This document shows positions 17,907-19,612 of a stretch of 19,612 nt of DNA, piece by piece. Source of the stretch: DASPWV01 sp046727855. GTDB taxonomy: Bacteria > Acidobacteriota > Vicinamibacteria > Vicinamibacterales > UBA2999. How positions within the stretch are numbered: the stretch's first letter is position 1; every line of letters starts with the position of its first letter. Below the pieces are notes generated by a model. That model made no database searches and was not told the DNA's origin. It saw nothing but the letters and a program-made list of their open reading frames with translations. A program made the translations under genes and the position numbers. The stretch is taken from positions 1 through 19,612 of the forward strand of contig JBKPDL010000119.1 of assembly GCA_046727855.1 (NCBI GenBank), written 5' to 3'.

Positions 17907-18293
17907 ATGCGCATCAAGCTGACGAGCATCATGGTCGACGATCAGGAGAAGGCGATTCGCTTTTACACCGACGTTCTCGGATTCAAGAAGAAGCACGACA
18001 TTCCGGTCGGCGAGTATCGCTGGATCACGGTGACCTCGCCGGAGGGACCAAACGATCTGGAGCTCGCGCTCGAGCCCAACGCCAATCCTGCGGGAAAGGC
18101 GTTTCAGGAGGCGATGTTCAAACAGGGCATCCCGCTGGCGGCGTTTGAGGTGAGCGACATCGCGGGCGAGTTCGCGCGGTTGACCGCCAAAGGTGTGGCC
18201 TTTACACGCCAGCCGACCGCGGCGGGACCCGTGACGGTCGCCGTGTTCGCCGATACCTGCGGCAACTTGATTCAGCTGTATCAGCCGGCGTAA
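17907..18293 (+). CDS. VOC (glyoxalase/dioxygenase-like) family protein
   Basis: 128 residues. The start at 17907 is set by GGAGG five nt upstream; an earlier in-frame ATG at 17886 lacks one. The protein has the paired beta-alpha-beta-beta-beta layout of the vicinal oxygen chelate fold: IKLTSIMVDDQEKAIRFYTD (3-22) opens the first module, with ITVTSPEGPNDLELALEP as its later strands. The second runs from PLAAFEVSDIAGEFARLTAKG to FADTCGNLIQLYQP. Expected metal-site residues are partly visible (Glu in LELAL near 54, and the C-terminal DTCGNLIQL strand), but the first-strand His of true glyoxalases is replaced (TSIMVDD), so catalysis is uncertain. Many such proteins are uncharacterised or act in antibiotic resistance. 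Cytoplasmic; probably in an operon with the AraC gene. Confidence 0.9.
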   Translation: MRIKLTSIMVDDQEKAIRFYTDVLGFKKKHDIPVGEYRWITVTSPEGPNDLELALEPNANPAGKAFQEAMFKQGIPLAAFEVSDIAGEFARLTAKGVAFTRQPTAAGPVTVAVFADTCGNLIQLYQPA

Positions 18294-18368
18294 AGCGGTC
18301 AGCCTTCAGCGGTCGGCACGCTGCGGAGTATTCGCCGAGAGCGAGAGCCGAATGCCGATAGTCCGGTT

Positions 18369-18377
18369 TGGTATACT
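18369..18377 (+). promoter_or_regulatory. Extended -10 promoter element upstream of secG
   Basis: TGGTATACT is a TGn extended -10 joined to TATACT, five of six matches to TATAAT, 36 nt before the secG ATG. The -35 region is poor, which extended -10 promoters tolerate. Upstream (18294-18368) I see only direct repeats of AGCGGTCRG. Confidence 0.55.
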
Positions 18378-18385
18378 GACTCCTT

Positions 18386-18405
18386 GCCCCGTGCACGAAC
18401 GGGGC
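18386..18405 (+). promoter_or_regulatory. Leader hairpin covering the secG ribosome-site region
   Basis: GCCCCGT (18386-18392) pairs with ACGGGGC (18399-18405) around the 6-nt loop GCACGA. The only purine-rich candidate ribosome site before the ATG at 18414 (GGGGCGACAG) lies on its 3' arm, so folding could mask it. Confidence 0.45.
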
Positions 18406-18413
18406 GACAGATC

Positions 18414-18746
18414 ATGTGGTATTACCTGCTCGTCGGCGTCTATGTAATCGTCTGCCTGTTGTTGATGGTGGTCATCCTGCTGCAGCAGGGCAAGGGTGGC
18501 GATATTGCCAATGCGTTTGGTGGCGGCGCCAGTCAGGCGGTGTTCGGCGCCCGCGCGGGCGCGACGTTGCTGACCAAGCTCACGACCGGCCTCGCGGCGG
18601 CGTTTATTATTCTGTCGTTGACGTTAGCGGTATGGGGCCAACGTGGTCCAGGCTCGGTGCTTGGCGGAGTCGCGGCGCCCCCGCCCCCGCCATCGTTACC
18701 GTCGTCCCCAGTGCCGGTGCCGGGGACGAACGCCACGCCGCGTTAA
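18414..18746 (+). CDS. secG: Preprotein translocase subunit SecG
   Basis: 110 residues. The sequence has the SecG pattern: a first membrane helix (YYLLVGVYVIVCLLLMVVILLQ, about 3-24), the conserved cytoplasmic loop QQGKGGDIANAFGGGASQAVFGARAGATLLTKLT (24-57), and a second helix (TGLAAAFIILSLTLAVWG, about 58-75). A Pro/Ser-rich tail follows, common in this family. SecG assists SecYE and SecA in protein export across the inner membrane. The start at 18414 gives the normal N-terminus; an upstream in-frame ATG would add about ten residues through the leader hairpin. tRNA-Leu(GAG) follows 382 nt later; in Escherichia coli secG is likewise followed by leuU, a tRNA-Leu(GAG), so this gene order appears old, although the spacer here is filled by repeats. 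Confidence 0.95.
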   Translation: MWYYLLVGVYVIVCLLLMVVILLQQGKGGDIANAFGGGASQAVFGARAGATLLTKLTTGLAAAFIILSLTLAVWGQRGPGSVLGGVAAPPPPPSLPSSPVPVPGTNATPR

Positions 18747-18771
18747 CCGCGCGGGACGAGCAGACGCGCCC

Positions 18772-18921
18772 CCACGAGGGTTCCTCACGCGAGTTCACGG
18801 GGGTTCCTCACGAGGGTTCCTTACGAAGGTTCCTCACGCGAGTTCACGGGGGTTCCTCACGAGGGTTCCTTACGAATGTTCCTAACGAGGGTTCCTCACG
18901 AGGGTTCCTTAAAACGGTTCG
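18772..18921 (+). repeat. 13-bp tandem array, left arm (ACGAGGGTTCCTC type)
   Basis: About ten units with a 13-bp period, consensus ACGAGGGTTCCTC or TT-ended, with two shortened ACGCGAGTTC units. A longer block of about 47 bp starting GGTTCCTCACGCGAG occurs twice in tandem (from about 18778 and 18825). This arm is complementary in theme to the array at 18981-19107. Confidence 0.93.
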
Positions 18922-18980
18922 CGATGGGCGTTCGCGACCGATTGAAATTGGGTGAACGAAGGAACTTGCGTAACGGCACT

Positions 18981-19107
18981 GAACCCACGTAAGGAACCTA
19001 CGTGCGGAACCTACGTAGGGAACCTACTGGGGGAACCTACGTGCGGAACCTACGTGGGGAACCTACGTGAGGAACCTACGTGAGGAACCTACGTAGGGAA
19101 CGTGGGT
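18981..19107 (+). repeat. 13-bp tandem array, right arm (GGAACCTACGTGN type)
   Basis: About eight near-exact units of GGAACCTACGTGC/GGAACCTACGTAG, all of 13 bp, followed by a degenerate one. It is the reverse complement theme of the left arm, separated by a 59-bp non-repeated middle. Some unit joints make the palindrome CCTACGTAGG. It ends 21 bp before tRNA-Leu, and no separate tRNA promoter is obvious there. Confidence 0.93.
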
Positions 19108-19128
19108 AGTGACAACGTACCTGCCTTA

Positions 19129-19215
19129 GCGGAAGTGGCGGAACTGGCAGACGCACCAGCTTGAGGGGCTGGCGCTCGCAAGAGCGTGGGGGTTCGAATC
19201 CCCCCTTCCGCACCA
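19129..19215 (+). tRNA. tRNA-Leu (anticodon GAG)
   Basis: An 87-nt gene with a perfect acceptor stem GCGGAAG/CTTCCGC, D-arm, and anticodon stem CCAGC/GCTGG around loop TTGAGGG with anticodon GAG at 19163-19165. It has a long variable arm (GCTC-GCAA-GAGC) typical of leucine tRNAs, T-arm GGGGG-TTCGAAT-CCCCC, and an encoded CCA at 19213-19215. It reads CUC/CUU leucine codons. Its 3' end is adjacent to an integrase remnant, a classic integration-site context. Confidence 0.97.
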
Positions 19216-19226
19216 ACCTCTAACTG

Positions 19227-19472
19227 TTAAGAAGGAAGCTGCTTACTGGCGGGCGCCTCGTCCGAGGCGGGCACAACGGCTGGTGTAGTTTTCTGGTCCG
19301 TGTGCAACGGTTGTGCAACGGCCTTCAGCTCGGGCCGATGCTCTTCGAGCTTCTCCATCGCCATCTGAAGGCCGCGTCGGTGGATGTTCAAGTACCGACT
19401 GGTGGTCGTCAGGTTGGTGTGCCCGAGGAGCTTACTCACGTAAGGCTGGGCCGCGTGGGCGTTGCGCGTGTG
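19227..19472 (-). pseudogene. Tyrosine recombinase (integrase) C-terminal remnant
   Basis: The minus strand encodes NAHAAQPYVSKLLGHTNLTT followed by TSRYLNIHRRGLQMAMEKLEEHRPELK and a polar tail of about 30 residues. VSKLLGHTNLTTTSRY is the C-terminal core of phage-type integrases, with the active-site tyrosine in TSRYLN. The upstream catalytic Arg and HxxR boxes are missing: the frame enters structured repeat copy 2 at 19473 and soon meets a stop. It reads toward tRNA-Leu, as integrases often do at tRNA attachment sites. It is probably inactive and left from an old integration at tRNA-Leu; an alternative is a gene whose front part lies rearranged elsewhere. Confidence 0.75.
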
Positions 19473-19612
19473 AACTAGCCAAGGGCCCTGCCCTTGATAT
19501 CCGGCTAACTCCGCGGCCCTTGGCTAGTTCTTGTTGTTGGCTTGGCGCGCTCCGCGCGCCGTAGACCGTTATGCGGGTCCACAACGCGTACAACATTCAC
19601 GTCTGTGGCCGC
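19473..19612 (+). repeat. Structured repeat element, copy 2 (cut by window end)
   Basis: Same order as copy 1. Stem 1 is AACTAGCCAAGGGCC (19473-19487) with GGCCCTTGGCTAGTT (19515-19529), stem 2 is the identical 17-nt hairpin (19544-19560), and the left arm of stem 3 is TAGACCGTTATGCGG (19562-19576). The loop keeps CAACGCGTACAACATTC. Only CCGC of the right arm (19609-19612) is inside the window. It adjoins the broken integrase frame. Confidence 0.88.

Noticed and set aside
18416..18955. Open frame across secG and the 13-bp array
   Set aside because: Wrong frame for secG; the C-terminal part is only repeat translation.

Overview
The window is GC-rich, gene-dense bacterial DNA that looks chromosomal. 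DUF4331, a cytochrome c/PHM-type monooxygenase, an ABC permease fused to an M1 peptidase, paired AraC and VOC genes, and many short intergenic repeats together suggest Acidobacteriota, perhaps Vicinamibacteria. This placement is inferred from gene content; no 16S or marker protein is present. I see no phage structural genes, CRISPR array or intact transposase.

Left part (1-3894, minus strand): glycogen phosphorylase, followed downstream by a secreted fusion of a c-type haem domain and a type II copper monooxygenase, which runs off the window at base 1. Diverging from glgP on the plus strand are an HD-superfamily protein with a Tat-like leader (3979-4815) and a small secreted beta-rich protein (4825-5271).

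Centre (5409-12788, plus strand): a tight four-gene operon. It holds a roughly ten-helix membrane protein with a duplicated WH..G.D motif, a membrane-anchored protein with two FAHxHP domains, an ABC ATPase, and a 1225-residue ABC permease/M1 metallopeptidase fusion. Three of the joins are ATGA overlaps or a 2-nt gap. The context suggests an envelope export or processing machine, possibly handling metal; its substrate cannot be read from the sequence. Next come a secreted DUF4331 protein and a secreted TPR protein, separated by a structured repeat element.

Right part (15946-19612): small housekeeping or regulatory genes (a duplicated-domain secreted protein, an AraC regulator, a VOC protein, secG and tRNA-Leu(GAG)) set among unusual repeats. 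Three intergenic regions each hold an array of short degenerate repeats followed by an array of the complementary sequence, so each could fold into a very large hairpin. The 13-bp repeat family near secG/tRNA-Leu also occurs inside the 5' end of the gene at 6569. The window ends in an integrase remnant beside tRNA-Leu, next to a second copy of the structured element found at 14445. The two copies keep perfect stems and show a compensatory base-pair change. These repeats are the most novel material here.
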